Positions 11,345-23,261 are shown, numbered from the stretch's first letter. The stretch is DNA of 64,000 bases from Nymphaea colorata (GCF_008831285.2 NC_045145.1:5890802-5954801); one strand, 5' to 3'. Translations and numbers: made by a program. The notes: generated by a model not told the origin, from the letters alone.

Positions 11345-11950
11345 CTTATAACAGAAAGGTTCCAGCAATATGGAGTTTCTGCAGTTGGTGATCCTATGAT
11401 TAATGATGATTTACCCATTGCTCTGAGGAAAAGGAAACGACAGTGTACCATTTACCTGATTTCTAAGTTTGTTACTACTAGTAGACTCAGCAAACATGTG
11501 CAGCAGATCATTACAGCCTTGTCAGTTTCTTCCATTCCTATAAGCCACCAGCAAGCTCTTCTTGGTCTTAAGTGGCGGAAGGCCATGGAAGAAGAAATGG
11601 AGGCGTTGGTATCCTGAGGAACTTGGGATCTTGTTCATCCTCCTTCAGACGCCGACATAATCGTCTCCAAGTGGGTATCCACCATTAATGTCGCTCAAAC
11701 GGATCAGGGGAGAGGTGCAAGGCACGCCTAGTTGTCTAAGGGTACACTCAAACATATGGTATTGACTTTTTTGAGACTTTCTCCCTTGTTGCTCGATTGG
11801 GAACTATTCATTTGGTTATCAATACAACTGTTTATAGGGAGAGTGTTCCAAGTTTCGCTTATTGAAGAAAGGCAATTTGTGGTCTCAAACATAGTCCACG
11901 GTCCTAGTTTCACAAGCTCTTGGAGGTGATGACCAGCTTCGGTTTTCAGC
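11345..11950 (+). pseudogene. Copia B, connector and N-terminal reverse transcriptase
   Basis: Plus-strand copia sequence: NDDLPIALRKRKRQC, ISKFVTTSRLSKH and LKWRKAMEEEMEALVS, then a TGA and GTWDLVHPPSDADIIVSKWV. After that the frame decays with stops near 11730 and beyond. It is continuous with 12983 onward once the Mutator-like insert is removed. Copia A inserted at its left edge. Confidence 0.85.
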
Positions 11951-12682
11951 TATCTTGTCAAGGCGCCCAGGCAGAGCCTAGCACCTAGGCGGGCCTTTGC
12001 GAAAAAGGCAACAATTTTTTTTTTAGTTATGTTAGTATGTCAAATTATTTTGACTGACTATTACTAATATTTGAAATGTGGAAATTAGTAATATAACAAG
12101 CATAATCAACTTAAACAATAAAAAATTAATTGTTGTCTTCATTGAATATGAAAAATCAATAGAAGAAGATTAACATTGCTCATTAAATGTAATCTAAAAA
12201 AAAAAAAAAAACTGAATCTAATCTCTAGAAGAAGGAATGTAAATCCATAGGAAGGCTTTAATCCATCTGTACTTTAAAGAAAGACATAATATAATAAAAA
12301 AGACTAACAGTACATAACAATATACATATAAGTACATAACCATACTAACGTATATATATAACAGGTATCACAATATTACATATTATAAAACAGGCTAAAA
12401 GTATAAACATATAATAGGTTGATGCAAACAGGTATAACAAACTGTATGTAACAATATACACATATACATATACTACAATATATATAACAAGAATAACAAA
12501 TTGTATCACAATACGACTTAACATAATAGTATATACATATAAGTTTATAACAGGTATAACAAACTAACAATACGTATAACTATATGATATAAGTATGTAA
12601 CATAACTATACTAATGTATACATATAACAGGTATAAGGTATCACAATACTATATAACAGACTTAAGTGGCTAACAGTATATG

Positions 12683-12713
<31 letters not shown>

Positions 12714-12972
12714 AAGTATAATCAACATAACAATACATAAAAGTACATAATCACTACAAAGTAAAGTGCATAACAATATATCCTCAATTAAGAAACTATA
12801 ATTGAAGGGAAAGGTGACTTTTCACTTTCACATAAACTAGGTGTGTTCGCGCCTAGGTGAGCCTAAGCATCAGCCTAGGTGCCAACACATATCCCATCGC
12901 CTAAGTGGTGGACTTAGGCGATGGTTGTGGACTCACGCTTAGTCCACGCCTAGGTGAGGCCTTAACAACATA
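11951..12972. mobile_element. Mutator-like non-autonomous element inserted in copia B
   Basis: The ends are TATCTTGTCAAGGC and, inverted, TATGTTGTTAAGGC, followed on both sides by CCTAGGCG-type GC-rich subterminal words. The 10-bp direct repeat GGTTTTCAGC flanks it exactly (11941-11950 and 12973-12982), in the 9-11 bp range of Mutator-like elements. The 1-kb interior is AT-rich, with degenerate TATACATATAACAGGTAT-like repeats and a (TA)n tract near 12685, and no transposase. Removing it and one repeat copy restores copia B continuity. Confidence 0.8.
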
Positions 12973-12982
12973 GGTTTTCAGC

Positions 12983-13895
12983 GATCTCCTTCTTATCACT
13001 CTTTGTTCATTAAGAAGAGTGAAAAAGGTATTGTAGCAGTCGTTGTGCATGTGGATTATATCATTTTCACAAGTGATAATGAACAAGAGATTATAGAAAC
13101 CAAGTAGTGCTACAAAAACACTTTGTTACCAAAGATTTTGGTCCTCTTAGATACTTCTTGGGAATTGAAGTGTTGAAGAACAAAGAGAGAGTTCTTCTCT
13201 CTCAGAGAAAGTATGTACTTGAATTATTACAGGAGACAGCCATGCTTGGAGCAAAACCCGCAAGCATCCCAATAAATTTCAAAGTTCACCTTCATGAAGC
13301 CTGTAGACAGTATATCTTATAGGTCGTTAATTGGAAAGCTCCTACATGTGACTATTACTAAACCGGGCATATCTTTCGCCATTCGAAAGCTTAGCCAGTT
13401 TATAGACAGGCCTAGGAGAGTTCACTGGGAAGCAGCCTTGATGGTGTTGAGGTTTCTAAAGTCATCTCTAAGGAAGGGTCTCTTATTCCAAAGGGATGTT
13501 CTGTAGATCTAAAGGCATAATCTGATGCTGACAATGCAAGTTATGTTGATGATAGAAAATCCACTACTGGATTTTGTGTATTTGTTGAGAACAATCTATA
13601 TCATGGAGGAGTAAGAAGCAAGCGGTAGTGGCCAGGTCTAGTGCAGAGTCAGAATATCGAGCTATGGCTCAAACTGCTGCAGAAATAATGTGGATAAAAT
13701 CTATGTTGGATGATCTTGGTGTTCTAATAAAACTACCAATGGAGATAATGTGTGATAAGCTGATAACGAATGTCTACACATATTGCTAGCAATCCATTTT
13801 TCGTGAAAAGGGCGAAGCATATTGAAGTAGACTATCATTTACATTTGTGACCTTGTGCAGGCCAAATCGATTTAACTCAATTATCTCAAATTATG
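12983..13895 (+). pseudogene. Copia B, C-terminal reverse transcriptase and RNase H
   Basis: It begins with a SLFIKKSEKGIVAVVVHVDY-like segment, in which the catalytic box has decayed (VDYIIFTS instead of VDDI..T). Then come LQKHFVTKDFGPLRYFLGIE, ISYRSLIGKLLHVTITKPG and an RNase H stretch (YVDDRKSTTGFCVFVENN). A further RNase H tail near 13800 reads RAKHIEVDYH. There are several frameshifts and stops. It runs directly into copia C. Confidence 0.85.
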
Positions 13896-14935
13896 GATTC
13901 CATTTATGTTTGATTGACACTGTCTTGTTTGTCAAGAATACTGTTGTAGGTATGATGATCTTTCTACTAATGTTGATGACACGATCATTACAGGTAGAGA
14001 CAAAGAAGCAATTAAAAAATGTAAGAACCTACTGCAAAAAACTTTTGAAATGAAATATTTGGGTTTCCTAGGGTACTTTTTGGGAATTGAGGTTGCATAT
14101 TCCACTAGAGGCTTCACAAACTAAGTTTGCTGCAGAGGTTATTGCTAAGTCAAATATAACAAACGATAAAATCACGGAAACTCCTGAAGCAGTAGGAAGC
14201 ATAATGAAGATTGATGATCGAGTTCCTCTTACCAATCTTACTCCCTACCGACAGCTTACGGGATCTTTAATGTATCTTAGTATCACTCGTCCTGATATTG
14301 CTCATGTGGTTCATCCAGTAAGTCAATTTCAACAAGCACCATCAACCGTCCATATAGAGCTATTCTTCGTATCATTAGATAAATCAAATGGACAATAAAT
14401 AAGGGAGTATTATGGCTTCTTCTTCCTCTCTAAACTTGATTGCTTATATTGATGTTGATTGGAAAGGAGATCCAAATGACAGACACTCAAACTACTGGAT
14501 TTTATGTTTTTTTAGGAGAAACACTCAACTCATGGAAGTAAAAAAAACAACAGAAAGTCTCTTTTTTCTACCGAAGCTGAATATCGAGACATGGCCTCCA
14601 CAACCATGGAAATTGTCTGGCTTCGTCAAATGCAAATTGATATGGGAACCAAAATAGAAGAACCTACTGATATGTGTTGCGACAACAAAAGTTTTGTCTA
14701 CATTTCCAAGAACCATACATTCTATGAATGAACTAAGCATATAACGTGATGGTCAAACTCTCAAAGAAGGAATGGGTTGTTACTATGTTCGTGAAGAATT
14801 TTTGAAAAAAACTATCAAGTTTTCATATGTTTTCTCAAAATTCCAGCTGGCTGATTTCTTCACTAAGCCTCTATGTTCTTCCAAGCTTAACTTTCTTTTA
14901 GACAAACTTTTAGTGATAGCACCGTAAGTTTGAGG
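13861..14935 (+). pseudogene. Copia C reverse transcriptase and RNase H fragment
   Basis: A different copia from B. Recognisable blocks are NYGFHLCLIDTVLFVK, a damaged catalytic region (VDDTIITGRDKEAIKK), LTPYRQLTGSLMYLSITRPD and an RNase H stretch (YIDVDWKGDPNDRHS, then STEAEYRDMASTTMEIVWLR). Multiple frameshifts. The 5' half is missing and the 3' end leads through a polypurine tract (14928-14940) into an LTR. Confidence 0.85.
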
Positions 14936-14940
14936 GAGGA

Positions 14941-15323
14941 TGTTTAGAAATGGGGTACATGTATGCATATATTTCCTATGTTTATGTGTGCACATTACAT
15001 ATATAAATATAGGATGATATATGCATTAATATTATTGTTGATAATGTATTATTGATAGGTCGTCTTTTTAGATTTTTAATTTTGTTTTTGTTTTTGTTTT
15101 TTTTTTTTTATCCTTGCTCTAGCTGTTGGCTAGTCCCACTGGCTCTTTTATGAGCCATTGGAATTAGTCCAACGGTTAGTGCTCTCTAGCCTTTTGGCTC
15201 TTCTCTTGTATAAATATCTCAATATTCCTTGTACAAAGTAAGTTGCTATGAACAGCAGTTTTCTAGTTATTGAATAAAGAATTCTTATCCTTCCACTTGA
15301 CCTTAGTGCCTATTTCTGCTACA
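14941..15323 (+). repeat. Copia C 3' LTR
   Basis: It starts TGTTTAGAAATGG directly after GTTTGAGGGAGGA (polypurine tract) and ends near TTTCTGCTACA. It carries a TATA box (TATAAATA, 15209-15216) and, 60 bases on, a polyadenylation word AATAAA (15273-15278): the U3-R layout of an LTR. The 5' LTR partner was not found. Confidence 0.75.
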
Positions 15324-15444
15324 TATTCATTTAGTGACTGTTGCACTCACATTTTCAGCAATCCTCATTGGAGGGTGCCATTTCCACGTCTCACGCACTC
15401 ATGAGCAGCATGTGGTAAGGGAAGGCCAGCACACTCTTGGGATT

Positions 15445-15629
15445 AGGCCTCCTCAAAGATTTATTTCTTATGAGTCTTTTTCTCCCAAATACTGAGCTTG
15501 TCTTATGGCACATCATTCTTTTTATGAACCATCTTCTTACCTTGAGGCTAAGGAAGATCCTAATTGGATTGAAGCCATGAATCGTGAGCTTAAAGCTCTC
15601 GAAAATAATGAGACTTGGGAAATTGTTTC
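15445..15629 (+). pseudogene. Copia D reverse transcriptase, 5' piece
   Basis: RPPQRFISYESFSPKY, a stop, then MAHHSFYEPSSYLEAKEDPN and WIEAMNRELKALENNETWEI form the start of a copia RT. The sequence stops at codon GTT-TC, where a solo LTR inserts. It resumes in the same frame at 18771 (LPIGKKTIGCRWIYKIK). Confidence 0.88.
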
Positions 15630-18600
15630 TGTAACGTTTGACATTTTCAGGTGGGCCGGATCGGGTCCAGACCCGAACCCACTTGCGCGAAGGAACCCGA
15701 TGCCTCATCTCCCTCGCCTTTCCTCTCGGTCTCCCTCTTCTTCGTCTGCGTGAAGGAGCCCGACGCCTCATCTCCCTGGCCTTTCCTCTCGGTCTCCCTC
15801 TTCTTCGTCTCTCGCTGGTTTGCACAACAGAGAGTAAGAGGCGGAAGGTGTGGCAGCGCCGACGACTGGGCCGGCAGAGGAAGGATGACGGCGGTGGTGC
15901 TCCGATAAGCCCTCTCTATCTCTCTGCCTCTTTCTTCTTCTTTCTCCTCCCTCTTCCTTCTTCTTCTCCTCCTCCCTCACATGCCCTCTCTCCCGTGCTA
16001 TGCCCCTTCCTGCGCCTCTCCCACACTCCCTCGTCCCTTCTATCTCCTCCTCACCATTTCCCCCAAATCGCCCGCTTGATCTCCCCTCTCTACATGTCCC
16101 CGAACCCTCTCTTTCACTGTCTTCCTCACATGCGTTGTCTGTCTCCCACTCCCATCCACTCGTGTCCTCTCACTCTCACTCGTTTTCAGCCTCCCACACT
16201 ACTGCCGTGGGTTTCTTCTAACGACAAACCCCTCTTTTGGCCTCTCTTTTACTAAATCTTATCTTATTTATTGTTGTGGATTGGATTGCAGTTTGGGGAC
16301 ACATCATTTTTTCCCTCATACCAACGAGTTGAAGGTTTGGGAGGTGACGACGACAGTTAATTTTGGTTGTTTGGGGGATCACTCGAACTCGTGAGGTGGC
16401 TGCCAGGAGGACTGCAGCAGCTAAGACTTTGAAATTAGGTGAGCAAGGCCTAATCGAGCTTAGATTGTTGTATATTTTCTGTTGGAGCACGTATAATTAT
16501 TGTTATTGTTTGAACATGTTAGAATTAAGAATTGATGATTTAGAATGCATATTAGCAATGTTGCTATTTTGGGAGAAGATTATGACTATGTTGAGTAAGA
16601 CAAGCGCCCACGTGTATGTTTATCTCTTTAGCATTATAAGTTGATTTTCGAAGCAATTGGGGAAACATGGTAGAAATTATTGTGGTGTGGAGAAGATTTA
16701 GAATCATGGTAGCGAACTCGCGAAGTATGTTTTTGTTGAGGTGCACGTACGTTGTTGTTGGGGTATTGTAGGTATGTTAGGTTAACGCCTCAACTAAGGA
16801 AGCAAGGGAGAAATGGATTAGTGATCGGTTCAAATCGAAAGCGCGAATCTTAAACCATTTGGTGATAACCTCTAGGGCTAAGAAGAGGCCTATTGGAGGG
16901 CTTTGTAGGTCAACACTACTCGTCAACACCCTCTTGAAGCGATGACATGTGCCTCAATGATTTTGTTTTATATTTGTATGGCTTGCGAAACTAAACTAGT
17001 AGAGAATTAACCACTTGTGTATGTTTGTAGGTACACCGTACACCGGGCACGTCCAGTAGACCTTGAGCAACTAGACATGAAGTTCGAGGCGTTTTGGAGT
17101 GTTTTGTGGACGCGCGACAGGTATGGCGGCATTCCAGGCAAATCTCTGCCCTAGGGCCAATTTGTGATTGTGTGTTTTCGGGATCATGGGATCCTATGAT
17201 TTTGATGTAATTGAACGATTGTTTTCTGAGTGAATGTATGTATGCATGCGAATGATGTGCCATGTGATAAGTTTTGTTTTGGAAAGCTATTAGAAGCTTG
17301 TTTTGAAAATTGTTACGCATTTGCATATACATGCTAGAATTGGGAACTGCTTAGGACAGATGAAGTGGGGTATCGAGTCGAGTGTCTCCTCGACCCCGAT
17401 TGTGCATTAGAGAGCATCATAGAATGATAATTGCATAGGACAGCTACGAGCCATGACATATCAAGACTACTCTCCGGGATTTGGCTAAGTTTTGAAAGAC
17501 GTGATTGATGTGTTTGATAAGATGTGAATTTTTATGAATGTGAATGTGGTGATTTGTTGCATATGTATTGCCGTGGGCAATGATGCAATTGAATGAGATT
17601 GGAGGGTAGATGTACCCATATTGTTATGACGGCTAGCTAAGACTGTTCATGTTATGTGTAGCCCTCCTCGTGTGGAGGCAATTGGAGGTGTGGGTGCACT
17701 CGTGAAGTGAACCAACCTCATGAGCTAGCCAGTCATTTTGTGAATGTACAATTAGAATGATAAAAATGAAAGCACAAGAGATGAGAGGCTAGTGGGTTGT
17801 GGCTATGTGTTTGGAAGTTGTCCCGCCTTCGCCACTGGTCTCTCCTGTTCAGAGCACAAACGGTGCAAGGCCCCAGGCCCAGGGTACTGTTGTGTGATGT
17901 GTTTGGAGCTCCCGCCTTTCCAACTTGGGTGTCCTAAGAAAGGCTGAGTATCTCTCCTTGGAATTCACACACTCATGGATGAGTGCTCTACCGCTACAGC
18001 GGGAATGGATCCATACTGTTATGGGCCACCACAGGGGTTGTCTCTTGACTATAGGCCGTCCGCGGTGTGCACGTGCCTGTGTTTGCACCCACAGAAACTG
18101 TCAATTCACTGAAGCTAATGAAAATGAAAGTATATGAATGAAATGTATGTGAATGATGTGCATGTGAATGAAATGAATGAGAATGATATGTTTATGCATG
18201 TCTTGCATGTGAACTGAAATTGTGTTATCGTGGCCATTGAGTGGCCTTTACATGTCGTGGTCTATGTGAGGGGCCTTCTTGGCAAATGATGTGACTATGC
18301 CCTGCCACGACATGATGATAATTTGCATTTATAATTGTGATTATCTCATATTTGAGCCCTACCTAAGAGGGTTAGAAGTTTTCCTGGCTTGTTGCCATAC
18401 TGCGAAGGCTAAGCCTTCAATTGTCTCCTTTTTTAGGTTTTGGTGGACCAGGAGCAGCAGGTTGATCAGATGGCTTCACTCACATCCTACTAGGGAGGTT
18501 TTGGGTCCTTTGTAGTGTCGGTGCGTTTTATTTTGATTTTATTGATGTCTTGTTTTTGTTAGGCATCAATTATGTGGTTTGGGGCATTTTTGTCATATAC

Positions 18601-18765
18601 AGATGTAATTGTGTATGAACTGAAATTGTTATATAAATGAAAGTTTGCCCTATTGTTTCGAATGGTATAGCTCCCTCTTTTTTGAATTGTTGTGTCGTCG
18701 CACTTCAATGCTTTATGTTTAAAAAAAAAAAAATTATTTGAGGGTCAAAAGGTTGGGGAGTGATG
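15630..18765. mobile_element. Solo LTR (3.1 kb) of a Ty3-type element inside copia D
   Basis: Flanked by the 5-bp direct repeat GTTTC (15625-15629 and 18766-18770). The left end TGTAACG is typical of plant Ty3 LTRs. The right end reads GGGTCAAAAGGTTGGGGAGTGATG, where GTGACA would be canonical. It has a GC- and CT-rich 5' part, then AT-rich sequence, and no internal domain, primer-binding site or second copy. It therefore looks like the product of LTR-LTR recombination. Strand was assigned from the TGTAACG end only, so I leave it open. Confidence 0.72.
15689..15813. repeat. Two-copy 63-bp tandem duplication in the solo LTR
   Basis: Units start at 15689 and 15752 (GAAGGA(A/G)CCCGA(T/C)GCC...) and differ at only a few bases. 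GC-rich with CTCTTCTTCGTCT tails. The 63-bp period keeps frame, so open frames run through it on the plus strand, but these are not genes. Confidence 0.88.
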
Positions 18766-18770
18766 GTTTC

Positions 18771-18990
18771 TCTACCAATAGGGAAAAAGACTATTGGTTG
18801 TAGATGGATCTATAAAATCAAAACTAGAAGTGATAGAACATTAAAAAGATATAAGGCCACACTTGTTGTCAAGGGATATGCTCAAGAATATGAGATTGAT
18901 TATGAAAAAACCTTTGCTCCTGTTGCTCGCATGACTTCTGTTAGAACTCTCATTGTCGTTGCTTTTGTTAAATTTAAGTTTTTTGAATCT
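18771..18990 (+). pseudogene. Copia D reverse transcriptase, 3' piece
   Basis: LPIGKKTIGCRWIYKIKTRS, then RYKATLVVKGYAQEYEIDYE and KTFAPVARMTSVRTLIVVAF: the next section of the same RT, in frame with 15629 once the insert and one GTTTC are removed. The highly conserved KARLV reads KATLV here. It ends abruptly where Mutator-like sequence begins. Confidence 0.9.
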
Positions 18991-18999
18991 TCAATGATA

Positions 19000-19252
19000 T
19001 AAACTATGCATTTTGTCATTATGGAACTTGATTGTTGACTGTTAAATGTTTAATATATACATTTATGATATATATAATAGTTGGTTTTCACACATTTTGA
19101 ACATGTATATTAAGTTATATAAGACATTTAGATATATTATATAACATGGATTTATATAATATTTGTATTAGACAGTTAGAAAAATCAGTAGGTGCACCTA
19201 GGATCTTGGTGCAGCTTGTCGCCTAGGCTGCAATGACGACTTTGACAACATA
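19000..19252. mobile_element. Mutator-like element end fragment
   Basis: It ends CGCCTAGGCTGC...GACTTTGACAACATA, matching the right terminus of the 11951-12972 element (CCTAGG words, then AACAACATA). The interior is TA-rich. The other end is missing, so this is a truncated copy abutting copia D. Confidence 0.6.
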
Positions 19253-19299
19253 GCATACTGCTAGTCACACCCTTACTTATATAACATAGCTAAGTTGAG

Positions 19300-19553
19300 T
19301 GTCAATGGTTTCCTTACGTGTAGTTCCTTAGCTAGTACCAACGAAGATCTGGCAAAGGATTACTGTTTCAGCTTCAAATGGTGTCGTCCTCGTAGATGAG
19401 TGTGAACTTGTGTGATAGGCAATAGTCCATGGCAAATAAGTTGCCCATAGCTTAGGTTGTTGGACTGGAAAGTGGAAAGCAATGGAGATGTCTCCAAGCT
19501 CTTAATCACAATCTCCATTTGTCCATCCATTTGTGGGGGTATGCGGTGCTCAT
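19300..19553 (-). pseudogene. Ty3-type integrase scrap
   Basis: On the minus strand, after a 1-base frameshift, STAY...PQMDGQMEIVIKSLE matches the STAYHPQTDGQTE motif of Ty3 integrases. Further on, WATYLPWTIAYHTSSHSS...TTPFEA matches the W-x-E-YWYNTS-HSS-TPFEA stretch. Only the C-terminal half of the catalytic core is left. Confidence 0.78.
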
Positions 19554-19561
19554 TTGTATTT

Positions 19562-19925
19562 TAGAACCTATGTCACATGGGTGCAAGTACGGTACAGGTA
19601 CGGGTACGGTATGGGTTCCGACACGGCAATTTTGAAAATTATGGGTACACGGGTACGACAAATTTTATATTCTCAAAAATGACCATAATGAAAAAAAAAC
19701 TTAATAATTCACTCTTATAATCTCATAAGAAAGTCTCAAACAAAACATTGTTTATCATAAGAACACCATTATTATCAAACAGGAACTTGTAGTAGGTTGA
19801 GAGACTCCTTGTCCTTTGTTCGCCATACTACATTAGAAATAATAAAAAGATGCAAAACGAAAAACATATAATGAACAAAAAAAGGAAGGAATAAAAAATG
19901 AGAATATGCCAATAATTTACCAAAC
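19562..19925. repeat. CTATGTCACAT-family end fragment and AT-rich filler
   Basis: It starts with CCTATGTCACATGGGTGC followed by repeated GGTACGGGTACGG words, the same terminus as the element at 27547. No opposite end was found before copia E begins. The open frame at 19775-19984 is a shadow. Confidence 0.45.
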
Positions 19926-20889
19926 AAAGAAATAACGAAATTGACCAAGATCTTTTGTGACAAAGTGTTTCTGTAGAAACTCATTTGTCTGAGCTATCTC
20001 TTGAGCACTTTCTCTAGTGAGGACAATATCATCAATATATACAATCAATATCACTATACCAGAAGTCCCTCTCTTGATAAATAACGAGTGATCAAGCTGA
20101 GATCTTTGAAATCCACATTTAGAGACAACCTCACTTAGCTTATGGAACCATGCACGGGAACTTTGTTTAAGTCCATAGATAGTCTTTTTGAGTTTGCATA
20201 CCTTGGAACACTCCCCCTGTCGTTCAAAACCAGGTGATTGTTGCATATAGACTGTTTCAGAGATATCACCATATAGAAATGCATTTTTCACATCAAGCTG
20301 AAAAAGAGACCAATCTTGCTGGACTACGAGAGATATAACTAGGCGAATAGTATCTAGCCGTGCCACAGACGAAAACGTCTCGAAGAAGTCTACCTCATAA
20401 GTCTATGTATAGCCTTTAGCAACAAGACGAGCTTTGAATCGCTCTACGGACCCATCAGAATGATATTTAATGGTGAATGCCCATTTAGAGCCAACAACAT
20501 CACAATTCATCGGTGGGTCCACCAAGTCCCAAGTCTCCCTAGAAAGAAGAGCATCCATTTCCTCCTACATAGCATGCTTCCATCGTGAATCTAATAATGC
20601 TTGGTGGTGAGAGATTAGAATAGTGTGACTAGCCATAGCTCGATCAAACTGCACCAAAATTGTGCTCAAATGGTCCATAGAAACCGAGTTAGAAATCGGA
20701 TGCCTTGTGCACTGTCGTTGGCCCTTGTGAATAGCAATAGGTAGATCATCTACAGAATAGTCATCATTCCTTCCTGAGTTAGTCTTATCATAAGAACTTA
20801 CCTCATGAGAAGATTCTGGTGGGCGGTTTGAAGAGGGACCTTGACGCTGAGTATAGACTAGTGGAGGATCAAGAAAACGATCACCTAAC
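19926..20889 (-). pseudogene. Copia E connector and reverse transcriptase
   Basis: DDLPIAIHKGQRQCTRHPIS, ETWDLVDPPMNCDVVGSKWA, then RLDTIRLVISLVVQQDWSLF, QLDVKNAFLYGDISETVYMQ, TIYGLKQSSRAWF and the intact catalytic box IVYIDDIVLTRES. Stops occur near 20570 and 20405. The domain is cut soon after the catalytic box. Confidence 0.92.
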
Positions 20890-22376
20890 AGTGGCTAAGA
20901 GGACGGGATAGACTCAAGTGATACCGAGGGAATAGGAAGAGGAACAGACACGGGAAGCTCAGACACAGTGGTACTTGGAGCGAAAAAATAAGGACGAAAC
21001 TCAAAGAATGTAACGTCCGCACTGACAATCTCTTTCTTGTTATGGGGATCAAAGCAACGATAGCCTTTTTGATTGGCAGAATATCCAATGAACACACATT
21101 TGACAGCTTGGGCAGCAAGTTTGTTTTTGTTTGGGCTCAAGATATGTGCAAAGCAAGTGCATCCAAATACTTTGGGAGGTATATGAAATAATGGTCGATC
21201 CGGATATAGTATTTGAATGGGGATGCGTTCTTGAATGGCAAACGAGGGCAATCTATTGGTGAGGTAGCAAGCGGTAAGAATGGCATCACCCCAAAAGTAG
21301 GCAGGCATATGAGTATGCAACATGAGGGTGCGGACCACATTTAGAAGCTGTCGATGTTTGCGTTCAGCAACACCATTTTGTTGGGATGTGTGGGGACATG
21401 TATATTATGGTCGAATCCCATGATTGGCATAAAATTGAAGTAGAACTGAAGATTTAAATTCAAGAGCATTATCAGTAAGAATATTTTTTACAGTAACACC
21501 AAACTGAGTTTTTATATCATTGACAAATTTTTGAAGGATACAAATGACTTTAGACCTGTCCCGTAACAAAAATACCCAATTGACTCTAGTGAAATCATCA
21601 ACCAGAACAAAGTAATATCAGAAGCGTGAACGAAAGAAAACTTTACTTGGAACCAAACATCAACATAAAAAAGATCAAACGGACTTTGACTCGATGGACT
21701 CTGACTCGAAGGGAAACTACTACGTGTATGCTTGCCTAAATGGCATGCATCACATAAGAAAGACTTTGATGCAGAAATATCTGAAAAGATGCGACGAAAC
21801 TTGGACACGGATGGATGACCCAGTCTGAGATGCCACTGCAAAGGAGAAGGCTTCGATGTGAAAGAGGATGCAGCAACATCTACAGGGACAGAAAGGAAAT
21901 AAAGCCCCTCGTGTTCATGGCCACCGCCAATCATCTTCCCAGTTTGTAAGTCCTGAAAAGAACATGAACCAGGATAAAAAATGACTCTGCATTATAAATC
22001 TCTAGCCACTTACTTAACAGATAGCAGGTTAACAGAAAATTAAGGAGCATATAGCACAATGTGTAATGGTGCCAAAAGGTGTGAGGTAGATATCACCGCT
22101 GCCCAAGATAGGGGACAACTTTCCATCAGCCAACCTGACGTGTTGTGGTGTAGTGAACCTGGTGAATGATAAAAACATCTGTGGCTGATTACAACAATAC
22201 ATGGATGCTCCTAAGTCAATCATCCATATCATACCTGGGTCACTGATAGGGGCACCAATAGAGAAAGTCGAATCTATTGCAGTTGTGTTGGTCGAAGCAG
22301 GAGCTAGAACCAGCTCATATTCTTCCTTGCTTAAGTTGAGTGAATACGATGGAGAACAGGTAGGAGACTCAACCAT
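20890..22376 (-). pseudogene. Copia E protease and integrase
   Basis: The protease site reads MIDLGASMYCC where DSGAS is expected, so the catalytic triad has Ser changed to Leu. Integrase has WHLRLGHPSVSKFRRIF and CDACHLGKHTRS (HHCC), then YVDVW, LTDNALEF and, after a stop, SQQNGVAERKHRQLLNVVRT with the catalytic Glu. Downstream are LTNRLPS, PKVFGCTCFAHI and KCVFIGYSANQKGYRCF. Frames are broken near 22020, 21510 and 21340. Confidence 0.9.
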
Positions 22377-22509
22377 AGAAGCTGTAGCCTGTGAGGAAGT
22401 TGCAGTAGAAGAAGAAGACCCTTTTCCTGTACTCGTTCTCCCTCCACCACGTCCTAGTGGACGTGGCAGAACGAAGATGAGGATGCTTGTCCCAACATCG
22501 GTCCTCTAG

Positions 22510-23261
22510 ATGCCCTAATTTACCACAATAAGAGCACTAAAATCTCCCACGTCCTGCACCACGTCACCTATCTCCAACAAAAGAACTATGGCTATGTCCT
22601 CCTGACATCACAAGTGCAGAGACTGGGGTGTCATGCATAGGCTGAGTAAGAGTGACTGCAAGACGACTCAACCTATTATAAGTATCTGCTAAGTCTAGGA
22701 GGTCACTGCCTGTGAGAATTTGAGACTTCACCACAGAATACTCCGAAGATAACCCAGAAAGAAACTTTGCTACCATACCAGTTTCAAAATGTGATGCATA
22801 ACAGTGCTTGCAAGGTGGGCGAAGAGCTTTTAACCGTTCATATGCAGCCGTCAATGTAGCAAAATATTGTGGCAGTTCTTGATCTCCTTGCCGTATGTTA
22901 CAAAGCTCCTCTTCTAATTGTAAAATTTTAATAACATTAGTAGCATGAGAATACGTCTTCTTCAGGAAAGACCACATATCTTTAGCTTTGGTGTAGTATG
23001 CAATTGTTGGGACTCTACATCGTTCATAATCCATGCCACTACAATGTTATTATCTTCATCTCACGCAGCATATTTCCCTTTTTTCTCAAGGGGTTCATCT
23101 TCAATAATACATTTCTATCTATGACCAGCCATAGACATCATAAATACCCTGGACCAGATTTCATAATTCGAACCATCAAGTTTGATTGTGGTTCCATACG
23201 AAAAGGAGTTACCAGTCATCTTATATTCATTAGAACTTTCTGACCTACTACCGTCAGCCAT
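22510..23261 (-). pseudogene. Copia E gag
   Basis: It starts MADGSRSESSNEYK at 23261, with KLDGSNYEIWSRVFMMSM as in copia gag. Two in-frame stops occur before AWIMDYERCRVPTIAYYTKA, then a long open section (DMWSFLKKTYSHATN, ELPQYFATLTAAYERLKALR). The zinc knuckle CSYCGKLGHLEDRC lies near 22540 after further stops. It is broken. Confidence 0.9.

Noticed and set aside
15391-16255. Arg/Pro/Ser-rich frames up to 205 codons
   Set aside because: They run through the GC- and CT-rich start of a solo LTR and across the copia D junction. Composition explains the frames.
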